DNA of 64,000 nucleotides from Clostridiaceae bacterium M8S5 (lineage in GTDB: Bacteria; Bacillota; Clostridia; Tissierellales; MCWD3), in contig CP118523.1 of NCBI GenBank assembly GCA_029227815.1, forward strand, positions 2,356,001 to 2,420,000, in the 5' to 3' direction. Shown one piece after another: positions 1-8,237 of the stretch. The first letter of the stretch is position 1; each line of letters begins with the position of its first letter. The translations under genes and the position numbers were made by a program. The notes under the pieces are model-generated. The model saw nothing but the letters and a program-made list of their open reading frames with translations. It was not told where the DNA came from and ran no database searches.

Positions 1-29
1 AAAAAGCTACAAATAAATGTAACTATAAA

Positions 30-236
30 TTAATTCTTATTTATTATCTTTAATTTTTCACAAATTATAAACGTACAAATGCCAATAACAGCAGCCAGAT
101 AAATAATTGACCATACTATATAATCCATTTTATCAATCATCCATATGACATTGTCCATTACTTCTATAAATACCCAACCAATAAAAACAATACTTATAAA
201 GATAAAAACACAAGATAAAATCTTTTTAGTATTAAT
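30..236 (-). CDS. Possible small two-helix membrane protein
   Basis: A 69-codon open frame encodes two hydrophobic stretches, one near the start and one near the end, separated by a short acidic loop, and finishes with a lysine-rich tail. It is not closed by ATG, GTG or TTG at the expected place. A GAGGTG ribosome binding site lies about 7 bases before an ATT codon, which would have to be the start. It could be a genuine rare-start gene, a frameshifted gene or chance. It lies downstream of the secreted-protein gene in the same direction. No family is recognised. Confidence 0.3.
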   Translation of the reverse strand: MNTKKILSCVFIFISIVFIGWVFIEVMDNVIWMIDKMDYIVWSIIYLAAVIGICTFIICEKLKIINKN

Positions 237-344
237 TCCAAATCACCTCTTTGACTTGACATTTAATTTATCCCTTTTAAATAATTATATATTTTGATTA
301 TGGTTTTATCAAGTGTTATCAGTTTTATTAATTTCACCTAACTA

Positions 345-2354
345 CTAATTTATATCAGGAGCAATGTGCCAATCTGAAAAAACATTACCTTCTATATTTA
401 CTTTGTCACTTAAATTGATTCTCAACATACCGTCAGGTGTCCAACAATCTATTATTTTTGAGTATACTTCGTATTTTCCATCCGGATATGCTAGTGGTGT
501 GAAATGTGTTCTACTATTAAATGTTGAATAGATATTTTCTTTAAATTCAAATGCTGTAGAACCTGTTTTCTCAAGTAATCGCCAATAGGTTTTATAGTTG
601 AACTCTGGAAAGTATGTTACTACATTTTGAGCTATTGTATAATGGCTTGATGGAGCATTCGTTGTTATACCTGCATTAACTTTGATGTCTACTCCATATC
701 CACTTGCTATTGTATACTGACCATAAGGTTCTTTTGCAGTGGGATTATGAATATCAGGTTTTAGTTTTACATCTGCATTAATACTTGCTGAATATCTAGT
801 GTAAGTATAATCCCATTCTCCGAAGTCTTCCCAAAATCCCTCATCTATCCATTTATATCTATGTACTCTTGTAGTGCTACCATCTTTATTTGTTTTAGTA
901 TAACACCCGCTATGATATTTTTTCCAATCTTCATGCCATCTATAATCCGAATCCCATACTGCACTGTATACTCCCCACTCTGCTGTTTTCTTATCTGCTT
1001 CATTTGGTAAGTTTGGTATTTTAAAATTATTCATGGTATCTGTTGGTCTTGGATCAGGTGGTACATTTTCTGATAAATCTTCTATCTTTACTTTAAAACT
1101 TGTACTTCTTCCCCCATCTTTTAATCTAGCTGAAGAATTTCCTGATATATTTACATTTACTAATACTTCGCATGGGTTACCAGGGGTTCTCCATTTGAGC
1201 CAAGCATATTGACTATCTCCACTAGGTAAAACTATTGGCATTGTTGTAGACTGTCCGTTTGCAGATATTGTTACATATGCTTTACCATCTGAAGGATTAG
1301 TATAAGCACTCTTTCTTGTGTCTGTTTCTTCATGACGTGTATCAGGTGTGATATCTCTATTACTAGCTTCTACCATAACAGAAGTAATAACATCGGTATT
1401 AACTCTATAGGTATAATCATAAGTTGTATCATTTTCTACAACATCTGTGCCATTAGCTTCAAGCATCCTCATACCTATTCCACCACCACTGATTATCCTA
1501 TCATCACTCCAATAAACTCCATCTTTTAATGGCTGAGTTACTGGAACACCGACCCAACTCTCTTCAAGTACAATAGAATTTGGTAAATCACTATGTGTCA
1601 TACCTGCTACATATTGACCTGTTTTACCCCAAAACCAATTGAAGTATCCAAGCTTTTGTGATAATGCATATTCTGTTGCTGTAAAAGCTATTGGTTGTCT
1701 GTAGCCTTTGCTGTTTGGTTTTGTGTAGGTTATTATCACTGGTTCGTAAATTACGAGCCAAGGAACTTTATTCTGATATTTTCCATTGATTTTGATTGGG
1801 AGTATTTCTTCTGGTGGGTAATAATCTGTAACTCCGTTTATGGTGAATCTTATATTTGAAACTAATGCTTGTCTTGTCGTTCCTTTTTGAGTTACAAAGG
1901 CATTTATTAGCATTTCTAATGTATTAACATCTCCAAAATACGACTTTACAGAGTCCAAATTTCCTCCATTAGTTATTGGAATTGGTGGCGGCGAATCATT
2001 AACATATGTTACTGAATTAAAGTCTACATTATTTAAATTCCTTCCATTTGAGTAACCTATTTTACTGTAGCCACTTGTTTTTAAATTACTCGGTAGAGTA
2101 AAGGAATTTGGTTTTATAAATACAGGATTATTACCAATCATTATGAAATTACTTATACTATCGTTCATATCTACTTTATCACTTAGCCCTACATACACAG
2201 AAACTTTATACATATACTCTGAACCTCTATAAAACCCTTTATTTTTAAGGGCATTTTGTGTATCACCACTGCCACTGTTAGCATTATCTTCTGCATATAC
2301 TAATATTGTAGTTGAAGCCATGAACATTAATATTATTAAAAGCACTTTCTTCAT
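345..2354 (-). CDS. Large secreted protein of the conjugative element
   Basis: This 669-residue protein has an N-terminal signal peptide (lysines, hydrophobic core, cut near residue 21 after VYA) and no later membrane helix, so it is probably exported. The central and C-terminal parts are rich in Tyr, Trp, Asn and Thr, as in extracellular beta-rich proteins. Only one cysteine is obvious, in a Trp-rich patch around residues 465-520. It is the last large gene of a set with TadE-like and DUF4320 proteins, so a surface or pilus-associated role in mating-pair contact is plausible but inferred. I recognise no catalytic motif. The ATG is preceded by GAGGAGG at 7 bases. Confidence 0.7.
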   Translation of the reverse strand: MKKVLLIILMFMASTTILVYAEDNANSGSGDTQNALKNKGFYRGSEYMYKVSVYVGLSDKVDMNDSISNFIMIGNNPVFIKPNSFTLPSNLKTSGYSKIGYSNGRNLNNVDFNSVTYVNDSPPPIPITNGGNLDSVKSYFGDVNTLEMLINAFVTQKGTTRQALVSNIRFTINGVTDYYPPEEILPIKINGKYQNKVPWLVIYEPVIITYTKPNSKGYRQPIAFTATEYALSQKLGYFNWFWGKTGQYVAGMTHSDLPNSIVLEESWVGVPVTQPLKDGVYWSDDRIISGGGIGMRMLEANGTDVVENDTTYDYTYRVNTDVITSVMVEASNRDITPDTRHEETDTRKSAYTNPSDGKAYVTISANGQSTTMPIVLPSGDSQYAWLKWRTPGNPCEVLVNVNISGNSSARLKDGGRSTSFKVKIEDLSENVPPDPRPTDTMNNFKIPNLPNEADKKTAEWGVYSAVWDSDYRWHEDWKKYHSGCYTKTNKDGSTTRVHRYKWIDEGFWEDFGEWDYTYTRYSASINADVKLKPDIHNPTAKEPYGQYTIASGYGVDIKVNAGITTNAPSSHYTIAQNVVTYFPEFNYKTYWRLLEKTGSTAFEFKENIYSTFNSRTHFTPLAYPDGKYEVYSKIIDCWTPDGMLRINLSDKVNIEGNVFSDWHIAPDIN

Positions 2355-2371
2355 TCATTAACCTCCTCAAA

Positions 2372-2400
2372 AAAGCCAATCTTTTTCAAGAATTGGCTTT
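2372..2400 (-). terminator. Stem-loop with U-tract before the secreted-protein gene
   Basis: Two 9-bp arms (AAAGCCAAT and its complement) pair around a short loop and are followed on the minus strand by a run of six T. It sits between the TM/proline-rich gene and the signal-peptide protein, so it may partially terminate or attenuate transcription entering the downstream gene. Confidence 0.6.
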
Positions 2401-2420
2401 AAATATAATATGTTTAATTT

Positions 2421-3071
2421 TCAAAATTTATCCCCTTCTCCAGCCTTCCTTCCATCTTGATAAAAATCAGTCCCATTATGTCCTCCTGGTGCATTATTAT
2501 TCTCTTGCTTTTCAGATCGCTTTAAAAATGGATTTTTACTATCAGGCACTAGATTATCTCCCTTATCATCTTTACTTGCATTTTCAGGAACTTCAGGTGT
2601 TACTTCAACAGGGTTCTTTACTGTATCTACTGGTTTATTTTTAACTTTAGTTGTTTCTTCATATTTTGGTGGATTAGGATTTTCTTCTATATCTCCTTCT
2701 TTAACTTTATCTTCTTCAACTTTTATAGGTATAGTTTTTATATCTTCCTTATCATTTTCTTTTGGTTCTTCTTTAGGTGGCTCTGGTTTTGGTGGAACTA
2801 TTGGCTTTTCTACTTCTATAGTTGTTTTTTCTACTTTACCTTCTTTATCCTTTTGATTTTTAGGTTCTGTTACCTTTATCTTAGGTACATCTATGTCTTT
2901 CTTCTCAATATCCTCAACCTTAACCTCTGGTGCTTTCTCTTTTTCTGCATTTAATGTATCTGCCTGTTTTGGTGATTGTGATTTTATATATATTCCATAG
3001 GATAATGCTATTGCTATTATAAGTAACACAGTTATTAAACTTATATGTTTTACCTTGTTATTCTTCATCAT
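2421..3071 (-). CDS. Membrane-anchored Lys/Glu/Pro-rich protein (DUF6550-like)
   Basis: This 216-residue protein has one N-terminal transmembrane helix (about residues 9-27) followed by a long low-complexity external region of Lys, Glu, Pro and Val repeats, with a PPKPEPPKEEP core. It ends in a short motif containing NPFL and a Gly/Asn-rich tail. This is the layout of a spacer or stalk that crosses the cell wall. It resembles proteins annotated DUF6550 in clostridial conjugative elements, a family call made from memory. It overlaps the PadR-like gene upstream by 14 bases, so the two are probably co-translated. Confidence 0.65.
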   Translation of the reverse strand: MMKNNKVKHISLITVLLIIAIALSYGIYIKSQSPKQADTLNAEKEKAPEVKVEDIEKKDIDVPKIKVTEPKNQKDKEGKVEKTTIEVEKPIVPPKPEPPKEEPKENDKEDIKTIPIKVEEDKVKEGDIEENPNPPKYEETTKVKNKPVDTVKNPVEVTPEVPENASKDDKGDNLVPDSKNPFLKRSEKQENNNAPGGHNGTDFYQDGRKAGEGDKF

Positions 3072-3381
3072 ATCCCTCCATCGACTTTTTTATCCGAGAC
3101 GCTAATATCTCTATTTTCTCTAATTCTTCCTTTATAGTCTCTTTACCTTTATCTGTTATTCCGTAGTATGTTATTTTCCTATTCGCATTAGTTTCTTCTG
3201 TTATTTCTATCAGTTCAAGTTCTAGCATTTTCTTTAGTTTAGCATATGGAGAAGCATTTAGAAGTTTAATTTCTCCTTCTGATATCCTTGCTACTTCTTT
3301 TGATATGTCATAACCTTTTAGTGGTTTCTTAAGCAATGATAATAATATATATGTAGTTAAATCAGTATTTCTCTTTGACAT
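3058..3381 (-). CDS. PadR-family transcriptional regulator
   Basis: This 107-residue winged-helix protein begins with a helix and the LLxxPLKGYDI-type signature of PadR repressors. A wing segment (ANRKITYYGITDKGKE) and a C-terminal dimerisation helix follow. The first in-frame codon (GTG) lies inside the ribosome binding site, so I chose the ATG three codons later, which has GAGGAG at a good distance. An inverted repeat of the type AACTATAG/CTATAGTT lies just upstream near 3400-3420 and could be its operator. It probably controls the adjacent surface and pilus genes or itself. Confidence 0.8.
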   Translation of the reverse strand: MSKRNTDLTTYILLSLLKKPLKGYDISKEVARISEGEIKLLNASPYAKLKKMLELELIEITEETNANRKITYYGITDKGKETIKEELEKIEILASRIKKSMEGYDEE

Positions 3382-3399
3382 AAAATTCACTCCTCATCA

Positions 3400-3423
3400 C
3401 TATAGTTGTTATAACTATAGTTT
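3400..3423. promoter_or_regulatory. Candidate PadR operator palindrome
   Basis: The sequence upstream of the PadR-like gene contains the dyad CTATAGTTG / ATAACTATAG around position 3411. PadR proteins usually bind dyads of this kind in their own promoter. The assignment rests only on position and symmetry. Confidence 0.4.
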
Positions 3424-3465
3424 ATATAATTATATTAACGCTTACTGGTTAATCTTGTCAAGTGA

Positions 3466-3981
3466 TTAGAATTTAGGAGTAAACTTCGCTTTCACTTTTA
3501 ATGGTATTATCATATCAGGTAGATGTCCCCATCCAAAACCTAATGGAATTTTAAGTGTTATATATATATCGGCACTAAATTTATCATCTTTATTTCCTCT
3601 AAATGGTGTATTAATTACATTAATGTCTAGATTATATACCGAATACTCTATTGTACTATTTACATATTTTATGTATTCTCCACTTCCTCTTTGTAATCCT
3701 AGTAGATTAGATAAGTCATTATATACTTCTCCTTTATCTATATCTGTTTGCCAATTAGAACCCTTCAGAGTATATCCACCTGCATAACCTTGCCTAAGAC
3801 CATTATAGTTATTATCCCAGTTGTTTGTAACTACTGATATTACAGATGATTGAACACCATCCCTCACCCCCTTTGCAATGATTTGAAGTCTTATATACTC
3901 TGCTATTACTGTAAATATTAGCATCAATATTAATACAGTAACACATGCCATAATGACTGCATTTCCCTCTTTATTTTTCAT
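3466..3981 (-). CDS. TadE-like pseudopilin
   Basis: The protein starts with a short polar leader (NKEGNA), then a long hydrophobic helix, the pattern of TadE/TadF-type minor pilins. About 120 residues of small external domain follow. It is the second of two such genes. The stop codon of the upstream DUF4320 gene overlaps this ATG (TGATG), so translation is coupled. That overlap decides the start over a TTG four codons earlier. The prepilin peptidase at 21581 in the same element is the natural processing enzyme. The pilin role is inferred from architecture and context. Confidence 0.65.
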   Translation of the reverse strand: MKNKEGNAVIMACVTVLILMLIFTVIAEYIRLQIIAKGVRDGVQSSVISVVTNNWDNNYNGLRQGYAGGYTLKGSNWQTDIDKGEVYNDLSNLLGLQRGSGEYIKYVNSTIEYSVYNLDINVINTPFRGNKDDKFSADIYITLKIPLGFGWGHLPDMIIPLKVKAKFTPKF

Positions 3982-4373
3982 CAATCCTTCCAATAAACTT
4001 CACTCCTTCCCGTTGCTTTTGAGGTGAGTGTTATTGGAAATGAGCCAAAAGAAAAGAAACCGATATCGGTTTCTAATGTAAGCACTAGGCTAAATTCATT
4101 ATTTAATTGTATCTTACCTGTTGTTGACCATGTTGCAGTTGGGTCTAATCCTGTTTCCTGCCTCATCTGATTAATTTTATTTCTTGTTCTAGTACCTATT
4201 CGTCCTTCTATTTCTGCATATCTTACTACCTCGTCTGCAAAGGTGTCTAGTTTGGCTTTCTTTATGAATATTGGTAATACTGCTGTTGCTAGTGCTATCA
4301 TTAGAATTACTACGAAGACTACTATTACTGAGTCCATATATCCTTCGCCTTCTTTGTTTTTTAGTATGTTCAA
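3981..4373 (-). CDS. DUF4320-family pseudopilin-like protein
   Basis: This 130-residue protein begins with NKEGEGYMDS and a hydrophobic helix ending in a charged region, then a helical stretch (TFADEVVRYAEIEGRIG) and a small beta-rich domain. This matches the DUF4320 family found beside Tad-like genes in Firmicute conjugative elements. The conserved Glu after the leader Gly recalls type IV pilins. It is coupled to the TadE-like gene downstream. It probably forms part of a short pilus or pseudopilus with TadB, TadC and CpaF encoded nearby. Confidence 0.65.
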   Translation of the reverse strand: MNILKNKEGEGYMDSVIVVFVVILMIALATAVLPIFIKKAKLDTFADEVVRYAEIEGRIGTRTRNKINQMRQETGLDPTATWSTTGKIQLNNEFSLVLTLETDIGFFSFGSFPITLTSKATGRSEVYWKD

Positions 4374-4610
4374 TTAATCACCCTTTCAATAATAATTATT
4401 TTGGATTTAAACTATTGTATTGTTTATAATAAATAGCTGTTTTAATTGTTAATAAAATGTAATAAGTATTGTATGTAAGTCCTCAGCATAGTTTCAATAA
4501 CTTTAATAAAACCACAACTATTCTTCCTCCACATTTATACATTTTTTTTATTTTTTATATGTTATCATGCATAGAGTACTTTAAATTATTAGGAGAGGAA
4601 GTTGTAAAAA

Positions 4611-5483
4611 ATGAAAAAATGTATTAGTATTTTATTAGTAGTAGTATTTATATTTAATCTTTCTTGTATATCTTTTGCATCAACAAATGTTAAAGTTAAT
4701 GTCACAAATAAGTATTCCCTTAATGGTACTTCTGTCGAAGAAGGTGAAATTACAGTGACGTTAGCTGACGGTAATCCGTTAACAATAAAATATTCTGAAA
4801 AAAGTGATCTTCACAGAAAAACAACTATACTTAATTATGGAAATACTACTGAAACAATTGAAACAAATTTTGACACTAATGTTACTTACATAAAAAGAAA
4901 TGGTATTATGCAAGATAAAATCCAAGCTAACGATTTTGATAAGTATTGTAAAAATGATACAAAAGTTTATTTAAGATCAACTCCAAGTTTTGTAAAAACT
5001 CCATATTCAGATAAGGAAGTAGCTGTAAAGAGTTTTGATTATAATGGAACAAAGATGTATTCAAGAGTTAAGGAATATTATGATTGGGAATTTACCGATT
5101 ATACCTCTAAAACCTTTAAAGCATTTACAGCCGTAGCTACAATAGCTGCTTTTGCAACAATAGGAATTTCCACAACAATAGCAATTATTGCTTCTGCATG
5201 TACATTAGTAAATGGTGTATTAGTTATAAACGATTTATTAACTGTTACTAATAATGCCATCAAAGAAACATGGAATAAATATGGTGAAATAGATAATGAC
5301 GAAGATTGTTGGAATCGTTTTCATGCAGGTAGAACCAAAATAACTAAATGGGTCGGTTTTAATAATGGAGAATACAAAAGTGATTACGATATTGCAAGCG
5401 ATAGTTCAACCCGTCATTTTTATGATAATATTAAAATTGCAGAGATAGCAGCTCAAAATTATATCGAAGATCATAACTGGTAA
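4611..5483 (+). CDS. Secreted protein with internal hydrophobic domain, bacteriocin-like
   Basis: One of the few plus-strand genes, surrounded by element genes on the other strand, so it is probably cargo with its own promoter. The 290-residue product has a clear signal peptide (cut near the SFAS site at about residue 24), a beta-rich middle region, then a long Ala/Ile/Thr-rich hydrophobic stretch at about residues 165-205. It ends in a charged C-terminus with several Trp and His. A secreted protein with an internal membrane-active helix, followed at once by a small membrane-protein gene, fits a toxin or bacteriocin with its immunity partner. That function is inferred; no family is firmly recognised. 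Confidence 0.6.
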   Translation: MKKCISILLVVVFIFNLSCISFASTNVKVNVTNKYSLNGTSVEEGEITVTLADGNPLTIKYSEKSDLHRKTTILNYGNTTETIETNFDTNVTYIKRNGIMQDKIQANDFDKYCKNDTKVYLRSTPSFVKTPYSDKEVAVKSFDYNGTKMYSRVKEYYDWEFTDYTSKTFKAFTAVATIAAFATIGISTTIAIIASACTLVNGVLVINDLLTVTNNAIKETWNKYGEIDNDEDCWNRFHAGRTKITKWVGFNNGEYKSDYDIASDSSTRHFYDNIKIAEIAAQNYIEDHNW

Positions 5484-5525
5484 AACTTAATTTATTTTGC
5501 CTATTAATTAATGGAGGATAACTTC

Positions 5526-6047
5526 TTGAAGAAAAAAATTACAAAATATAACGTTTTAATTGTTCAAGTATATATATTATTAACTATACTTTTCCTACAC
5601 GTTAATAAGATTGTATATAAAGAAATATTAGTTCATTTTGAATATATTAGTGCCTTTATGTTGGTTGCAACATTTATATATGTTATTATTTTAAAAAATT
5701 ACGAGAAAAGAATTTTTTTCCTGATTAATTCAGCAATATTTATTGGGATTATAGTATTGTTTCTTTTCACTTTTCCTAGATACACATTTAATGAAGCTCA
5801 GGATAAAGTACATCGTGAATTAGGATATAATAATGAAATATTTGATCCTACGTTATATTATAACGATAATATACCAATCATCGGTACTAGGGTTATTGTA
5901 AATAAATTTAGATCTTTATTAATCAAGTATGATTATGCGATATGTATTTTAAATAAGGATACTCAAAAAATTGATTGGTATAAGTTTAATTCCTTTAATG
6001 GGGATTATTCATTTGTTAAAACTGTTGATATATCCAATATTATATAA
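5526..6047 (+). CDS. Small membrane protein, possible immunity partner
   Basis: About three transmembrane helices occupy the first 95 residues, followed by an extracytoplasmic soluble tail of about 75 residues containing a KTVDIS end. An ATG at 5511 is possible, but GGAGG lies inside that region, 8 bases before a TTG at 5526, which I take as the start. It begins 43 bases after the secreted-protein gene on the same strand and is followed by a terminator, so the two form a two-gene transcription unit. An immunity or export role for the upstream protein is inferred from pairing only. Confidence 0.55.
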   Translation: MKKKITKYNVLIVQVYILLTILFLHVNKIVYKEILVHFEYISAFMLVATFIYVIILKNYEKRIFFLINSAIFIGIIVLFLFTFPRYTFNEAQDKVHRELGYNNEIFDPTLYYNDNIPIIGTRVIVNKFRSLLIKYDYAICILNKDTQKIDWYKFNSFNGDYSFVKTVDISNII

Positions 6048-6064
6048 ACTTTATTTGATATTTA

Positions 6065-6110
6065 GAGAACTGTATTGTAAAATTTTTCTGATTATAATAC
6101 AGTTCTTTTA
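6065..6110 (+). terminator. Rho-independent terminator of the plus-strand pair
   Basis: A perfect 11-bp inverted repeat (AGAACTGTATT at 6065-6075 with its complement at 6096-6106) is followed by TTTTA. It closes the 4611-6047 transcription unit. Confidence 0.75.
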
Positions 6111-6298
6111 TTTTATTACAAAGAATGTATGTACATTATAATTCTATTAATTATATACTATTTCATTTTTCTAATTTATTAACAATCTGTCTCCTCTAAG
6201 CAATCTCATTAATATTAACTATACAAATAAAAAACAATTTATCCTCAATTATTATGTCGGAATTGGAAATGCATATCCATCTTTTGGTTCTCTATTTC

Positions 6299-6449
6299 TT
6301 ATCTAATCAATTCAGTTGCTCTTTTTTTTAATCCATTAATCCAATCATTCCATTTACTTTCTTCCATCACTGCATAGAATAATAATCCACTTGGTTCAAC
6401 TGAAACATCTATTGTCTCTATATCTTCATCTTTGCCATACCAATATGGT
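6299..6449 (-). pseudogene. C-terminal remnant of an unrecognised gene
   Basis: A frame of about 49 codons, ending at TAA on the minus strand, encodes an acidic then helical tail. It contains WYGKDEDIETIDVSVEPSG and ends in KKRATELIR. No start or upstream part remains: the frame fuses abruptly to a TadC remnant at about 6450. The region 6107-6298 to its left shows nothing. It is probably debris of a deleted cargo gene. Confidence 0.4.
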
Positions 6450-6451
6450 TA

Positions 6452-6620
6452 TTTCTAGTTCTCTTTTATATACAAGTATTGCCAATATTAAAATTACTGA
6501 TGCTAATAGTGGTAATATTAATAATGCAGGAACAATTCTTATCTATATCATTCCTGCTTTTACATATACTGTAGCTATAAGTTTGGTTGGTAATAATAAT
6601 TTAATGATGATAATCCCTTT
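6452..6620 (-). pseudogene. Degenerate fragment of a second TadC-like gene
   Basis: Translated on the minus strand, this stretch reads TVYVKAGM, then LLILPLLASVILILAILVY. It clearly matches the intact TadC-like protein encoded at 7346-8218, which reads KAYVKAGM and FILPLLAPVILILAILVY at the corresponding place. Only about 50 codons of the N-terminal half survive. It is a decayed paralogous copy, evidence of past duplication or recombination around tadC. Confidence 0.6.
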
Positions 6621-6660
6621 TTACTGAGATTTTCTTCAATTATCGTTCCTAGAATACCTC

Positions 6661-7260
6661 TTATAAAAAACTGAGTCTATGATTTTCTAATCTTATAACG
6701 TTAATTAATGGTTGTTCATAAGGGTGTATTTCTACAATCTTTTTTAGCACCTTGTCTATACACTTTTCATTACATCTCAGCTCTAACTTATATTCTTTGC
6801 CGTAATTTATTTGATTCTTTTTTCCTGAAAATGGTGACGAATTATCTAATGGTCGCCAACATCCTTCTATTTCATAATAGGATGCTATGTGGTCATATGC
6901 TCCAACACTACATGCACCTAATTTTGTAACTTGATCGACAACATTATTGATTATATCTTTTGATAAATAAACTTCAATTTTATAAACAACCTTATTAAAA
7001 TCTAGTTCACATTTATCAGACTTTTTAAATTCTATATATTCACCTAACACAACATTTATCATCTTCCAATTATTCTCTTGCCATGAACGCGTAATTGTAT
7101 GTGTCTCACTTGGATGCCAATATGGTTTATACTCATATGCTGATTTCGGTAATTGAAAACCAATTATCTTTTCAATATCATCATAAGTCATTTTAATGTA
7201 ATCAGCATCTAATTCTTTAAAATATCTGTAAAGCTCTATATACTTATATTGTTTATTCAT
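6661..7260 (-). CDS. Fusion of a DUF7662-like domain with a NIF3/YqfO-type PII-like domain
   Basis: This is a 199-residue two-domain cytoplasmic protein. Residues 1-80 carry the pattern Y-DDIEKIIG-LP-SAY-W, then W-NNWK-VVLGEYIEF, seen in the small DUF7662 domain common in nuclease and conflict genes. Residues 91-195 match the insert domain of NIF3/YqfO proteins: an IEVYLS strand, GAYDH, GCWRPLDNSSPF and a closing IHPYEQP. The metal-binding NIF3 core is absent. The inserted domain is PII/CutA-like in fold, which suggests ligand sensing. It stands alone between TadC and its relic as cargo. Function is unknown. Confidence 0.65.
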   Translation of the reverse strand: MNKQYKYIELYRYFKELDADYIKMTYDDIEKIIGFQLPKSAYEYKPYWHPSETHTITRSWQENNWKMINVVLGEYIEFKKSDKCELDFNKVVYKIEVYLSKDIINNVVDQVTKLGACSVGAYDHIASYYEIEGCWRPLDNSSPFSGKKNQINYGKEYKLELRCNEKCIDKVLKKIVEIHPYEQPLINVIRLENHRLSFL

Positions 7261-7345
7261 GTTCTCTCCCCCAAATAATAATCATGATGTCTAAATTCCT
7301 ACATCCTCTGAACTAATTATATACCTATACTCAACTGTCTGTCCA

Positions 7346-8218
7346 CTAAAACAACTCCCCCATACTATCCACTATTTGCAACACTATAACCACTATATAC
7401 ATCATAATAAAACAACCTAATATCATCATAGAATATTTTCTTATCTTTGCTGGTCGTTTTATTACTTCTCCTTTTAATCTCTGTAATTCTAAATGCTTAA
7501 ATTTGAATGATAACATCTGAAAATATACAATGTTGTTATCACCTTCAATAGTTCTTACAAGACCTCTTATTACATCTGATAACATAGTACTCCCTATTCT
7601 TGTTTCAAATCTTTTTAATGCACTTTTAAGGTTTCCTGATTTCATATCTGCTGTTGTTATCTCTAATTCTCTTTTAAATAACCCTGTTGAATTTTTCTTA
7701 TATGTCTCTAATATAGATAATATATCTCTACTGTTGTGTAGTTCTTGTGTTAAGGTATTTACAAAACGTGGTAGTTCATATTCTATAGCTTTTTTACTCT
7801 CCTTAAGTATTTCATTAGCACTACCTATTTCTTTGAAGTATACTAATATTGCTAAAATTAGTATCACTGGTGCTAGTAGAGGTAATATAAAAAAGGAAGG
7901 AATAATACATACAAATACCATTCCTGCTTTTACATAAGCTTTAGCTATAAATGTTTCTGGCGTCAGTTTAATATTTACTGATTCTAAAGTCATTTTCAAT
8001 TTACGTTTTTTACTGTCTCCTAGCTTTATATATCTACCAAGCTTTGTTGATAACTCTAATATTGTAACTTCTAGTATTTTAGGCTTATTGACACCTTTTT
8101 TACTTACTGCTAAATATGCCTTATTTGCTCTTTTTGTTGGTACTTTTAATAAATCTAATAGTATTAAAAAAAGCCCTATGCTAAAGCACAGAGCAAATAA
8201 TATCAATATCTTTATCAA
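7346..8218 (-). CDS. tadC: TadC-like type II secretion F-domain membrane protein
   Basis: This 290-residue inner-membrane platform protein has an N-terminal helix, a cytoplasmic domain with a T2SSF-type segment (YELPRFVNTLTQEL), a central pair of helices (about 105-130) and a C-terminal helix. It would work with TadB and the CpaF ATPase to assemble or retract a pilus. It is separated from tadB by RhuM and a lipoprotein gene, which look like insertions into a once continuous tad operon. A decayed copy lies at 6452-6620. The symbol is by analogy with the Tad system. Confidence 0.7.
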   Translation of the reverse strand: MIKILILFALCFSIGLFLILLDLLKVPTKRANKAYLAVSKKGVNKPKILEVTILELSTKLGRYIKLGDSKKRKLKMTLESVNIKLTPETFIAKAYVKAGMVFVCIIPSFFILPLLAPVILILAILVYFKEIGSANEILKESKKAIEYELPRFVNTLTQELHNSRDILSILETYKKNSTGLFKRELEITTADMKSGNLKSALKRFETRIGSTMLSDVIRGLVRTIEGDNNIVYFQMLSFKFKHLELQRLKGEVIKRPAKIRKYSMMILGCFIMMYIVVIVLQIVDSMGELF

Positions 8219-8237
8219 GTTTTTTCCTCCTTATTGT

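Noticed and set aside
7530..7937. Plus-strand hydrophobic frame opposite tadC
   Set aside because: Antisense of transmembrane codons; no ribosome binding site or family.
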